Below are positions 35,812-44,218 of a stretch of DNA of 64,000 nucleotides, in pieces. Where the stretch lies: assembly GCF_021228125.1 (NCBI RefSeq), contig NZ_JAJQQS010000013.1, forward strand, positions 1 to 64,000, in the 5' to 3' direction. This stretch comes from Streptomyces albireticuli (GTDB lineage: Bacteria > Actinomycetota > Actinomycetes > Streptomycetales > Streptomycetaceae). The notes below the pieces were generated by a model, which ran no database searches, was not told the origin of the DNA, and saw only the letters and a program-made list of their open reading frames with translations. Each line of letters starts with the position of its first letter. Position 1 is the stretch's first letter. A program made the position numbers and the translations under genes.

Positions 35812-36261
35812 TCAGCGGGGCATGAAGGAGAAGTACGGCTGGAACGGATCGCTCCAGAAGCGGCCTGACGGAACCAGGAATGTCGCGCTGTCCCGACAGG
35901 TGGCCCTGGGCCAGAGGTCCACCGTGCGGTTGGTGTGGTTGGCGCCCCTGATCGCCCCTGCGGCCGTCTCGTAGCAGACGCCGATCTCCGGATCCGGCAC
36001 GACCGTCCGGTTCCCCGAGCGGTCGAACCACTCGAAGTAACACCGGCCGGTGCCTGGCGAGTCACAGGCCAGCTCCAAGGCCCGCGCCTGAGCCTGGGGG
36101 CGGGGGGCGCCCGGCCGCCCGGTCGAGGATGCCGTGGCCCACACCAGCTCGCACGGCAGTGCCGTCAGCCGGGGCCCGTGCGCCGGAGTGATCCTGTTGA
36201 TCAGCGGGTTCGCGACAGCCGGACGCGGGCCGCCGAGCGCAGGATCGACCGACCCGGGCAT
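35812..36261 (-). CDS. Small Cys-containing hypothetical protein
   Basis: About 149 residues, not recognised. The C-terminal 90 residues look folded: LELACDSPGTGRCYFEWFDRS, then VCYETAAGAIRGANHTNR, then ATCRDSATFLVPSG and a final PFQPYFSFMPR. They contain four regularly placed Cys that could form disulfides. A signal peptide is not obvious from ATG 36261, so a different start may be used. It is transcribed away from the PAP2 gene and towards the secreted lectin-like gene, which lies 263 bases further on. Confidence 0.45.
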   Translation of the reverse strand: MPGSVDPALGGPRPAVANPLINRITPAHGPRLTALPCELVWATASSTGRPGAPRPQAQARALELACDSPGTGRCYFEWFDRSGNRTVVPDPEIGVCYETAAGAIRGANHTNRTVDLWPRATCRDSATFLVPSGRFWSDPFQPYFSFMPR

Positions 36262-36372
36262 CACCCGTGACCAGCGAAACCCACCCGCATCGCTTCGATA
36301 GCATGACCGAACTCGTGACGAGCGCCGCCATCGCCCGTCCTTCACCGGAAACCATACTGTCCGGCACGAAGA

Positions 36373-37764
36373 GTGCCTTATTTGACCAAAACACCTAACA
36401 AATCGGCCAAACACTTGATATCTATAGCATCGCGGGTGCTTTCGCGAATAAATTCCAGAATTCCATTCGCCGCGTGGCGTCAACCACGGGTGATGCTGTG
36501 GACCGCGGCGAGCGTGGTGGCACTCGGGTTTTTCATCATGCTGGAGATCGCCGCGCGCCACTACGGCCTTCCGGGGCCGATGACCAATCAGGCGAAAGAG
36601 GTGATACTCGCTCCCAAATCGGGACCGCTGTTGTACGCCAGCATGGCGTTGATGATGGTGGTGCTCACCTGGCGGGAACGGTTCATAGCGGCTGGTGTCG
36701 CGGTCGGAATCGACATCGTCTTCTTTCTGGTGCGGTGGGCCGTCGATGCCAAGATGATGTTCGGCAACGGCGCTTTGTGGGTGATTCTGGGCTGTGCGGT
36801 CATGGCCGTCACACGCCGCTCCGGCCGGGAACGCGTCCTTCTCCTGAAGGGCGTCGGACTGGGCCTGCTGCTGGTGGCCGGCCGCAAGACAGGTGATACC
36901 TGGCTGCTCATCACGTCGAAGACCCGCCCCATGGTGCTCGACCAGTACGTGGCGACGGCCGATCACGCGCTGGGCGACCCGTCGTGGGTCGCGGGCCGGA
37001 TCGTCGAGGCCACCGGCACGATCGGTGAGCACGTTCTCGACTACGTGTACATCCAGCTCGCGGTGGCCGCGGTGGCCGTCGCGCTGTACCAGCTGCGCAA
37101 CGTGGCGACCGACCGCCGCTTCCCGGGCCATCACCTGGTGCGCACCTTCCTGGTGATCGGCCTCCTCGGACCCGGCATCTACATGATCTTCCCGGTGGTC
37201 GGGCCGATCTTCGCCTACGGCGCCGACGGCGGGCACTGGGCGGTGGCCGATCTGTGGCCGAACACACCGCCGCCGGTCGGCACCCCGCACCAGATGCCGT
37301 TCGACGAGATCACCCCTCGCAACTGCATGCCCAGCCTGCACACGGCGTGGGCCACCGCGATATTCATCCATTCCCGAAAGGGCCCGCGAATCCTGCGATG
37401 GGCGGGCACGTTCTGGCTTGTCGCCACGCTCGGCGCGACGCTGGGATTCGGCTACCACTACGGCACGGACATCATCGCCGGTGTGGTGTTCACGCTCACG
37501 ATCGAAGCGGCACTGCGCTCGCTCGACCGGGGCTGGGACCGGGCCGGAATTCAGCTGGTCGCCTACGGCGCGACGGTATTCACCGCATTCCTGGTGTCCT
37601 ACCGTTATCTGCCGATGGAGATGGCCGAATACCCGTGGGTGTTCGGACCGCTTCTCATTCTGGCGATGGTCTCCGTGATCTACGGATATGTGCGGACCAG
37701 CAGGCTCTGGGAACCGAAGGCCGCACCGGTTCGGCAGGCGAAACCGCAACCGGAACTGGTCTAA
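36373..37764 (+). CDS. PAP2/Aur1-like membrane phosphatase or phosphotransferase
   Basis: A 463-residue membrane protein with 9-11 helices. The PAP2 signature is complete: NCMPSLHTAWATA, then GYHYGTDIIAG with the catalytic His-Asp pair, as in the PAP2_3 group of inositol-phosphate ceramide or lipid phosphotransferases. Its likely role is transfer or removal of a phospho-headgroup on a lipid at the outer membrane face. GTG 36373 lacks a strong ribosome site. ATG 36493, just before the first helix, is an alternative. The first 100 bases are AT-richer than the rest, hinting at a different history for the N terminus. Confidence 0.75.
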   Translation: MPYLTKTPNKSAKHLISIASRVLSRINSRIPFAAWRQPRVMLWTAASVVALGFFIMLEIAARHYGLPGPMTNQAKEVILAPKSGPLLYASMALMMVVLTWRERFIAAGVAVGIDIVFFLVRWAVDAKMMFGNGALWVILGCAVMAVTRRSGRERVLLLKGVGLGLLLVAGRKTGDTWLLITSKTRPMVLDQYVATADHALGDPSWVAGRIVEATGTIGEHVLDYVYIQLAVAAVAVALYQLRNVATDRRFPGHHLVRTFLVIGLLGPGIYMIFPVVGPIFAYGADGGHWAVADLWPNTPPPVGTPHQMPFDEITPRNCMPSLHTAWATAIFIHSRKGPRILRWAGTFWLVATLGATLGFGYHYGTDIIAGVVFTLTIEAALRSLDRGWDRAGIQLVAYGATVFTAFLVSYRYLPMEMAEYPWVFGPLLILAMVSVIYGYVRTSRLWEPKAAPVRQAKPQPELV

Positions 37765-37854
37765 ATCAGTTCGCGACAGGTGGTGGACGCTCCGCGACGG
37801 CCCTCGAGAAGGCGGCCGTCGCGGACCCGCGTCGAGATCCCGTGAACGCGCCCG

Positions 37855-39102
37855 TCAGCGACCCCTGGTCACGGACAGCTTGTGGCCGGGGTACACGTGC
37901 CCGGGGCTCACGATGCGGGTGACCGCCTGGCCGAGGAGCGTGCTGGGCTCCTGGCCCTTGTGCAGGACGTCGGTGTTGAGGAGAACGACGAGGGTCGCCC
38001 GCGCCTGAGGCAGGTAGACGGTCAGGCTCTCGTACCCGGGCAGCGATCCGTTGTGGCCGATCCAGCCGTTCACGTCGAAGATCCCCAGGCCGTAGCCGGC
38101 GTGCGGAATGCCCGTCGGCAGGGCCTTCAGGCGCTCGGCCTGCGTGGCGCGCGTCAGCAGTGTGCCGGTGGCGAGGGCGTGGGCCCAGCTGCGCAGGTCC
38201 CGCATGTCGGAGATCATCGCTCCCGCGGCCCAGGCCCAGCTGGGGTTCCAGTGGGTCGCGTCCACGATCTTGCCGGAGGCCGGCTGTTCGGTGTAGCCGT
38301 GGGGGTGCGGCGCGGGGAACTCCGCCCCCGTGGGGAAGAGTGTGCGGCGCAGCCCGGCGGGCTTCAGGACGTCCTGTTCGATGACCTCGCGCAGCGGCCG
38401 GCCGGTCACCTTCTCCACCACCAGCCCGAGCAGGATCAGGTTGGTGTTGCAGTACTCGAACTTCGCCCCCGGCGCGAACCCCACCGGATGCCTGAAGGAA
38501 TAGTCCAGCAGCTGTCGCGGGGTGAAGGGGCGTTCGGGGTGGGCGAAGAGCGCCTTGTCGAAGCCCGCGTCCTCGCTGTAGTTGTAGAGGCCGCTGCGCA
38601 TCTCCGCCAGTTGACGCAGGGTGATGCGGTCACCGTTCGGGACACCGCTGACGTATCTGCCGATGGCGTCGTCCAGGCCGGCCTTTCCCCTGTCGACCAG
38701 CCGGAGGAGGGCGGTGACCGTGAACGTCTTGGTCTCGCTGCCGATGCGGACGTGGAGATCGGGCCTCATCGGCGCGCCGGTCGTCTTGTCCGCCACGCCG
38801 AAGGCCCGCACGTAGCTTCCCTTACCGGGAGCCCACAGCCCCACGATCACTCCCGGCACCCGCGCCTCGTCCATGGTCCGGCGCACCGCCGTATCCAGTT
38901 TCGCCGCGACGGCCGGGGTGAGCCGCGCGAAATCCGTGTCCGAGGACGAGGACGAGGACGGGGGCGAGGCGAGGGCCGTGTGAGTGGACCGCGCCGGATC
39001 AGCGGCCCCGTACGCGGGGCCCGCGACGGCCGGGGCGACGAGCACTCCGGCGGCGGCAGCGGCCACGCAGGCCCGGTACAGCCCGGCGAGGGACGGCTTC
39101 AC
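37855..39102 (-). CDS. Secreted serine hydrolase, beta-lactamase/DD-carboxypeptidase family (S12)
   Basis: A 415-residue exported penicillin-recognising enzyme. The signal sequence ends near GPAYGA. The SxxK motif is SETK in RIGSETKTFTVTALL, the second motif is YCN in FEYCNTNLILLG, and the third is HNG in GWIGHNGSLPGY, replacing KTG as in DD-peptidase R61-type and esterase members. It acts on D-Ala-D-Ala peptides or on esters/beta-lactams. GTG 39102 has AGGAG 9 bases upstream. A poly-Ser linker (near residue 50) separates signal and domain. A single gene. Confidence 0.85.
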   Translation of the reverse strand: MKPSLAGLYRACVAAAAAGVLVAPAVAGPAYGAADPARSTHTALASPPSSSSSSDTDFARLTPAVAAKLDTAVRRTMDEARVPGVIVGLWAPGKGSYVRAFGVADKTTGAPMRPDLHVRIGSETKTFTVTALLRLVDRGKAGLDDAIGRYVSGVPNGDRITLRQLAEMRSGLYNYSEDAGFDKALFAHPERPFTPRQLLDYSFRHPVGFAPGAKFEYCNTNLILLGLVVEKVTGRPLREVIEQDVLKPAGLRRTLFPTGAEFPAPHPHGYTEQPASGKIVDATHWNPSWAWAAGAMISDMRDLRSWAHALATGTLLTRATQAERLKALPTGIPHAGYGLGIFDVNGWIGHNGSLPGYESLTVYLPQARATLVVLLNTDVLHKGQEPSTLLGQAVTRIVSPGHVYPGHKLSVTRGR

Positions 39103-39269
39103 GGCGTGCGCTCCTGTCGTCCGGGGACCAAGGCAACGGCATCAGCCTAGGTCCGCGCCCCCGCGGTCGCGAGGCGAGTCGTCCGGAGCACCTGCCCTGC
39201 CCCACGCGGACGGCCTCGCGGAGCGGTCGGAGAGGCCCGCCGCGGTGTCGGCGAGGCGGAAGCGGGCAC

Positions 39270-39440
39270 CGAGCGCCAGGTCCGGGCAGGCCGCCCCGAC
39301 CTGAGCGAAGGCCCGCGGGTCGGCGGCCTCGCCGCCGGTGAGCACGGTGTGCGGCCCGCGCAGCGCGCCGGGGTCGCCCGCGGCGATCCGGTCGAACCAG
39401 GCGGCGGTGTGGAAGAGCCCCGTTCCTCCGGGGAGTCCCC
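39270..39440 (-). pseudogene. Remnant of an NRPS adenylation domain
   Basis: Reading leftward, the peptide GTGLFHTAAWFDRIAAGDPG, then ALRGPHTVLTGGEAADPRAF and AQVGAACPDL, follows the A4-A5 stretch of NRPS adenylation domains (pattern xGLFHxxxxxxPxALxGxxxxLxGGExxxPxxxxxxxxACP). Before and after this about 55-residue piece the frame loses all similarity and no core motifs remain, so it is a decayed fragment. It sits in the 690-base gap between the serine hydrolase and the I36 inhibitor gene. Confidence 0.4.
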
Positions 39441-39488
39441 CGTGTGCCGGTGTCCGAAGGACTACGCCCGGACCACCGGCACACGGGG
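39438..39488. terminator. Long stem-loop, about 19 pairs with one bulge
   Basis: Arm 39438-39456 (CCCCGTGTGCCGGTGTCCG) pairs with 39469-39488 except for one extra base, enclosing a 12-base loop. It adjoins the NRPS remnant and lies about 300 bases before the I36 gene. It may be a relic terminator or a mobile-repeat end. The flanking 39489-39770 shows no gene. Confidence 0.55.
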
Positions 39489-39791
39489 TTCGTGCACCCA
39501 CCACGACAACGACACAACACCGGGCGACGTCACGCCCGGTTCCGCGGCCGGTTCGGGACAGCCTCGGCACGCGAGGCTCCCCTGAACAGACGTCCGGCCG
39601 CACAGGGCCTGCCCCGTGCGGCCGATTCCCGGTACCGTCGGGCGGCGGGCCGAGCCGTGGACGAACCGCGTTCCGCTCACCGGGCCGGCAGCCCTCCGCG
39701 GCGCCCGTCCGGAACGGCACGTGGTGACGGTACGGGCGGCTCCCTTGATGAGGTGGCGAGTCCCGGGATTCGGATCAAGGAGCGTAAGCGG

Positions 39792-40208
39792 ATGAGGAAC
39801 ACGAAGCGTGCCCTTCGCGTGCTGACGGCCGTCGCGGCCGCCGTCGTGCTGCCGGTGCTGCCGGTCTCCACGGCCCACGCGGCCGACGGGTACGACCGGT
39901 GCCCTGTGGGCTCCTACTGCATGTTCTCGGGCCTCGACGGCACCGGCGACATGGTCGCGCTGAGAGCGAGCACCCCGGATCTCACGGCGGTCGGCATGAA
40001 CGACCGTGCCAAGTCGGACTGGAACCGGACCTCTTCGACCATGTACCTCTGGTCCGACGTGAACTACTCCGGCTGTACGGCCGTCACCTCCGCCGGTCCG
40101 ACGGGCAAGGGCAACTTCTTCCCCACCTACCGGGACTTCTTCAGTTCGGTGCGGTTCGACGGGCCGGGCGGCATGAGCTGCGGCACGCCGCCCGGCGAAG
40201 GCGGCTGA
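39792..40208 (+). CDS. Secreted peptidase-inhibitor family I36-like protein
   Basis: A 138-residue exported protein with a clear signal sequence (MRNTKRALRVLTAVAAAVVL to AHA). The mature part has CPVGSYCMFSGLDGTGDMV, then DRAKSDWNRTSSTMYLWSDVNYSG and FFSSVRF, the double beta/gamma-crystallin-like pattern of the streptomycete I36 (SMPI) family that inhibits metalloproteases. Two Cys pairs are likely. ATG 39792 has AAGGAG 8 bases upstream. It converges on the esterase gene. Confidence 0.8.
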   Translation: MRNTKRALRVLTAVAAAVVLPVLPVSTAHAADGYDRCPVGSYCMFSGLDGTGDMVALRASTPDLTAVGMNDRAKSDWNRTSSTMYLWSDVNYSGCTAVTSAGPTGKGNFFPTYRDFFSSVRFDGPGGMSCGTPPGEGG

Positions 40209-40246
40209 CAAGGCGCGCCCGCCCCCGGCCGGCGCCCCAGGGTGCC

Positions 40247-41272
40247 TCACCCGGCGGGCCGGTTCTCCTTGCCGGACTGCGCGAGGAGGCGCCGGAGCCA
40301 GCGGGTGCGGGCGTCGCGCGCGTCCTGGCTGACGGCCGCCTTCGGTGACAGGCCGTCGAATCCGTGGTAACCGCCCGACCATACGTGCAGTTCGGCCTGG
40401 CCGCCGGCCTGCCAGATCGCGTTCGCGTAGGCCATGTCCTCGTCCCGGAACATCTCGGCCGACCCGACGTCGATGTAGGCCGGGGGGAGGCCGGAGAGGT
40501 CGGTGGCGCGGGCGGGGGCCGCGTAGGGCGACAGGTCGGCGGCGCCGTAGCACTCCCCCAGCAGTGCCTGCCACGCGGTCTCGTTGGACGTGAGGTCCCA
40601 GATGCCGGTACCCGACATCTGCCGGCCGGAGAAGGTGGTGCGATCGTCGAGCATCGGGCAGAGCAGCAGTTGCCCCAGCGGCCGGGGGCCGCCGCGGTCA
40701 CGGGTCAGCAGGGTGAGGGCGGCGGCGAGTCCGCCTCCGGCGCTCTTGCCTCCGATGATGACGCGGTCCGCGTCGACGCCCAGTTCGGCGGCGTGCGTCG
40801 CCGCCCAGACGAGTCCGGCGTAGCAGTCCTCGAGCGGTCCCGGGTACCGCGTCCCCGGTGCCAGCCGGTACTCGACGGATATGACGGCCATCTCCAGTGG
40901 CAGCACCCACTCACTGAGGATGCGCGGCAGCACGGACCACGCGTTTCCCATGATCATCGCGCCTCCGTGCATGTAGTACAGCAGGGGCAGCGGGCCGGTG
41001 AGCCCGGCGGGGCGGGCGCTGACGAGCGTCACGTCCGGGCCGCCGGGCGGGCCCGGCACACGGAACTCCGTCACGTCGAAACGGCCGTCGGCGCGGAGGT
41101 CCTCGGCCGTCGGCCTGGGCCGGGACGCGGCGTCCCGCTCCCGCCGGGCCTCGAGGTTGTCCGGGGTGAGCGGCTCCCTCGGCTCCGTCCCGGCGACCGC
41201 CGTCAGCGCGGCTTCCAGTTCGGGGTCGAAGGGAGGTGCCGCCTTGGTTTCCGGGACGCGGCGGACGCTCAT
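40247..41272 (-). CDS. Alpha/beta-hydrolase, hormone-sensitive-lipase-like esterase (family IV)
   Basis: A 341-residue cytosolic esterase. The oxyanion motif is YYMHGGAMIMG, the nucleophile elbow GGKSAGGGLAAAL carries Ser in a GxSxG, Asp is in YIDVGSAEMFRDED and His is in SGGYHGFDG. The N-terminal cap has the usual charged helices (EARRERDAAS). It hydrolyses short-chain esters. ATG 41272 is chosen after a G-rich ribosome-like tract, and the longer frame upstream is Cys/Arg-rich without family similarity. A single gene. Confidence 0.85.
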   Translation of the reverse strand: MSVRRVPETKAAPPFDPELEAALTAVAGTEPREPLTPDNLEARRERDAASRPRPTAEDLRADGRFDVTEFRVPGPPGGPDVTLVSARPAGLTGPLPLLYYMHGGAMIMGNAWSVLPRILSEWVLPLEMAVISVEYRLAPGTRYPGPLEDCYAGLVWAATHAAELGVDADRVIIGGKSAGGGLAAALTLLTRDRGGPRPLGQLLLCPMLDDRTTFSGRQMSGTGIWDLTSNETAWQALLGECYGAADLSPYAAPARATDLSGLPPAYIDVGSAEMFRDEDMAYANAIWQAGGQAELHVWSGGYHGFDGLSPKAAVSQDARDARTRWLRRLLAQSGKENRPAG

Positions 41273-41419
41273 GACGCACCCCCCGCGTGGACGGCGCGCC
41301 ACCCGGCATCCCGTCGGAAACAGCTCGATCGCACACACACGCGTCCGGAGAACTCTTGCCTGACATCCATGCGGCGTAGCCAATCACACCACCGTGCGGC
41401 GCCGTCGCCCAAAGCACAC

Positions 41420-41968
41420 TCACCGCTTCCTGTAGGCGAGGCGCAGGTTCTGGAGCCCGTGGTGTGACCGGACGAGCACGAGCCCTTCGCCCTGGGGCCG
41501 TGGGGCGGTGAGCGCGGACGCGCGGCGGCGACGGGGCATCAGGGGGCGCCACAGGAACAGCACGAGCTGCCCTCCCGGGCGTAGTACGCGTTCCGCCTCC
41601 GCCAGCGCCGCGCGCTGGTCGGGCATCTCCTCCAGGCTGTAGCTGTACAGCAGGGCGTCGAGGCTCGCGGAGGCGAAGGGCAGGGCGAGGCCGTCCCCGG
41701 CGATGTGGGCGGTGGTGGCGCCCGTTCCCGTGGCGCGTCGGGCGCGCGGGTCGTGGGCGGCCGGGTCCAGGGCCACGAGGAGGCTGCCGGAGCCCAGGTG
41801 GGCGGCGAGGGCGGGGGTGTAGAAGCCGCCGCCGCTGCCGATCTCGGCGCAGCGAGTGCCGGGGACCGGGGCGATCCAGCGGACGTCGCGGGACGGGCTG
41901 TCGCCCAGGGCGGCCCGGATGAGGCGGTGGCTGATGAAGGCGTAGCAGAAGGCGGGGGTCCTGGGCAT
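41420..41968 (-). CDS. Class I SAM-dependent methyltransferase
   Basis: A 182-residue short methyltransferase. Motif I is RCAEIGSGGGFYTPALAAHL, motif II/III is LLVALDP, followed by AGDGLALPFASASLDALLYSYSLEEM and RVLRPGGQLVLFLWRPL. A substrate domain is minimal, so the acceptor cannot be predicted. ATG 41968 has GGAGGGA upstream. It stands alone, with 281 bases of spacer on its upstream side where no gene is seen. Confidence 0.8.
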   Translation of the reverse strand: MPRTPAFCYAFISHRLIRAALGDSPSRDVRWIAPVPGTRCAEIGSGGGFYTPALAAHLGSGSLLVALDPAAHDPRARRATGTGATTAHIAGDGLALPFASASLDALLYSYSLEEMPDQRAALAEAERVLRPGGQLVLFLWRPLMPRRRRASALTAPRPQGEGLVLVRSHHGLQNLRLAYRKR

Positions 41969-42249
41969 GGAGGATCCCTCCCCCGCACCGCCGTCCGGCG
42001 AACGATGATCAGGCGAATGAGCGCAGGGGTGCCGAGGCCACGGTCTCCGCTACCCGTTCGGGCCGATGGCGCCGGCCGGTCACCGGCGGGTGCCGCCGTG
42101 CGCGTACGGGGCGCGCGCCCCGGCTCCGTGCCGGACGGGCCGTACGGCGTCGTCGGCGGGCACCTGAGTGGGGCCGCCGGAGCGGGAACCGGCCTGGACG
42201 GGTGTACGAGCCACGTGGCGCGGCCCGTACACGCGCATCCGAGGACGGG

Positions 42250-43302
42250 TCAGGGGGCGGTGGTCACGCGGGCGACCAGGGGCTGGTGGTCGGAGGGGAT
42301 CTCCGCCAGGGGGTCCCCTCCCTTGTGGAGGCCGTCGTAGCTCACGACGCGCCCGTCAGTGAAGGTGGGAGCGGGGCCGTTGCCGTTGATGTAGCCGATG
42401 TAGTCGAGGCGGTTGCGGTACTTGGCGTAGCTGCCCTTGGCGTCGTCGCGGAGCTTGGCGCGGGCGTTGCCGACCATGTCGTAGGTGTACTGGGTGATGT
42501 TCTGCGGGGCGAGCTTCCCGCCGAGGGCCTTATCGGCCTCGGCCACGTCACCGCTGACCGCCCCGGTGGGTGCGCGGCCGTCGCCCGCGTCGGGCGCGTA
42601 GTACTCGACGTTGAGGTCTCCCGCGACGATCACGGGGCGGCCGCCCGACTTCTCCGAGGCCCAGGCGCGCAGTTCCCTCAGCTGTTCGAGGCGGACCTTG
42701 CGGGTGTTCGCGATGGGGCTGCCCGACTCCTCGTCCGCCTGAAGGTGGGTACCGGCGACCCAGACGGGGGCGCCGTCCACCGAGAGGCGTACGAGGGCCG
42801 CGCCCTTGTTGGACTTGTAGTCGCTGGTCTTGCTGTCGGCGCTCCGGTAGACGAGCTGGTGGGATTCGAGGACGGGGTACTTGCTGAGAATGGTCACACC
42901 ACCGTTGACGACGAACGGGGAGTTGCTGCAATTGCCCGCGTAACTGGTCCAGTTGCCCTTTCCGCCGCAGTGTTCGCCGACGAGCGAGCTCTGGTGCGGA
43001 TAGGTCTTCCGGAGGTCCTCTCGCATGGCCTGGGCGTACTTGTTGAACGCCTCGTCCAGCACCACGACGTCGGGGTTCTCCCGCCGGACGACCTCGGCTG
43101 CCGCGGTCGCGCGCTCGGTGCGGCGGTCGCTGCCCCATGTGCGGGCGACCGCGGTGATGGAGGGGAGCTGTTCGACGTTGAAGGCCATCACGCTGATGAC
43201 CGGGGCCTTCTCGGCGGCGATGGCCGTTCCGGCGGGCAGGGGTGACAGGATCAGCGCGGCCCCGGCGGCGGCGAGCGCTATGTGGGGGGTCTTGGTGGTC
43301 AC
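42250..43302 (-). CDS. Secreted sphingomyelinase-C/DNase I-like phosphodiesterase
   Basis: A 350-residue exported endonuclease/exonuclease/phosphatase-family protein. The signal sequence ends near IAAEKAP. Catalytic blocks are VMAFNVEQLP, VVVLDEAFN, GTHLQADEE, IVAGDLNVEYY and IPSDHQPLVA, matching neutral sphingomyelinases (metal, Asp-Asn pair and final His). It may cleave sphingomyelin or related phosphodiesters outside the cell. GTG 43302 is chosen because GGAG lies upstream and the signal peptide follows at once. Confidence 0.82.
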   Translation of the reverse strand: MTTKTPHIALAAAGAALILSPLPAGTAIAAEKAPVISVMAFNVEQLPSITAVARTWGSDRRTERATAAAEVVRRENPDVVVLDEAFNKYAQAMREDLRKTYPHQSSLVGEHCGGKGNWTSYAGNCSNSPFVVNGGVTILSKYPVLESHQLVYRSADSKTSDYKSNKGAALVRLSVDGAPVWVAGTHLQADEESGSPIANTRKVRLEQLRELRAWASEKSGGRPVIVAGDLNVEYYAPDAGDGRAPTGAVSGDVAEADKALGGKLAPQNITQYTYDMVGNARAKLRDDAKGSYAKYRNRLDYIGYINGNGPAPTFTDGRVVSYDGLHKGGDPLAEIPSDHQPLVARVTTAP

Positions 43303-43515
43303 TTGGTCTCCGATCTCCGGTGGTGGAGACTCGGCGGCAGCGCGGCGGGCACGGAACCGCGCCCACGGTGTCCCGGGGGTTCCGGCCGCCGCGTGACGAT
43401 CGAGCCCTTGCTCAGAAGTCTTCATAGCTGACGGGACCTCAGGCAGGGCCTTTGGTCCTTTGCTGAATGAAAGGCTCCACTATGACATGACAGCGAGGAA
43501 GGGCCCGTTGCGCGG

Positions 43516-44055
43516 TCAGCTCCAGGGGTTGGCCGGCTGGTCGTTGATGGCTGTCCAGAAGCGGGTGCCGGCGGGGACGTCTCCGTAGGCCCAGAAGCTC
43601 CAGCCCCCCGAGCTCTCGAGGTTGGGGCCGTATCTGCCGTCGTGGAACTCGGCCATGCGCCACCCCGGGCCGAAGTTGTTCGCGCAGACTCCGTCGGCGA
43701 CCGCGCGGCTGGTCAGGCGGGTGCCGCGGATCGGGCCGGTGGCCGCGACCGTGCCACGTGCCCAGCCCGCGTAGAAACCGGGGGTGATGCCCGCGGGGGC
43801 CGGCTGTCCGTCGACTCTCAGGCAGAGCAGGGGCAGCGCCGTGGAGGTGGCGGTGTCACCCTGGTAGGCGTTGCTCAGCGGGCCGCCGCCCACCTGGACC
43901 GTTCCGCTGGGGCCGTCCGCGAGCAGTGTCCAGGTCATGGCCTTGCCGTTGGCGTTCCCGGAAGGGGTCGCGGCGGTCGCGGTCGGGGTCATGAGGCTCC
44001 CCGCCGCGGCCAGTGCCGCGGCGCCGAGAGCGAGGACCGTCTTCATCGAGCGCAT
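43516..44055 (-). CDS. Secreted hypothetical protein
   Basis: A 179-residue exported protein of unknown family. The signal sequence MRSMKTVLALGAAALAAAGS ends near TATAA. The mature chain has two Cys (LLCLRVDG and GVCANNFG) and an aromatic C-terminal part (PGWRMAEFHDG, then GWSFWAYGDV) resembling extracellular carbohydrate-binding beta folds. No catalytic residues are obvious. ATG 44055 has AGGAG 6 bases upstream. A single gene. Confidence 0.7.
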   Translation of the reverse strand: MRSMKTVLALGAAALAAAGSLMTPTATAATPSGNANGKAMTWTLLADGPSGTVQVGGGPLSNAYQGDTATSTALPLLCLRVDGQPAPAGITPGFYAGWARGTVAATGPIRGTRLTSRAVADGVCANNFGPGWRMAEFHDGRYGPNLESSGGWSFWAYGDVPAGTRFWTAINDQPANPWS

Positions 44056-44218
44056 GATTTCTCCTCACCGACGTGACATGAGATACATGGCGTGACGGTG
44101 GGGATTCTTCACGCTCTTCACAAGACATCCAAGGAGGGAACCGGACACCGCGCCGGAGGCGCACAACGGACTCCCGCCGGTGAAGGGGGCCGCCGCCGGG
44201 CGCCCCCCCCCCGCCCGG

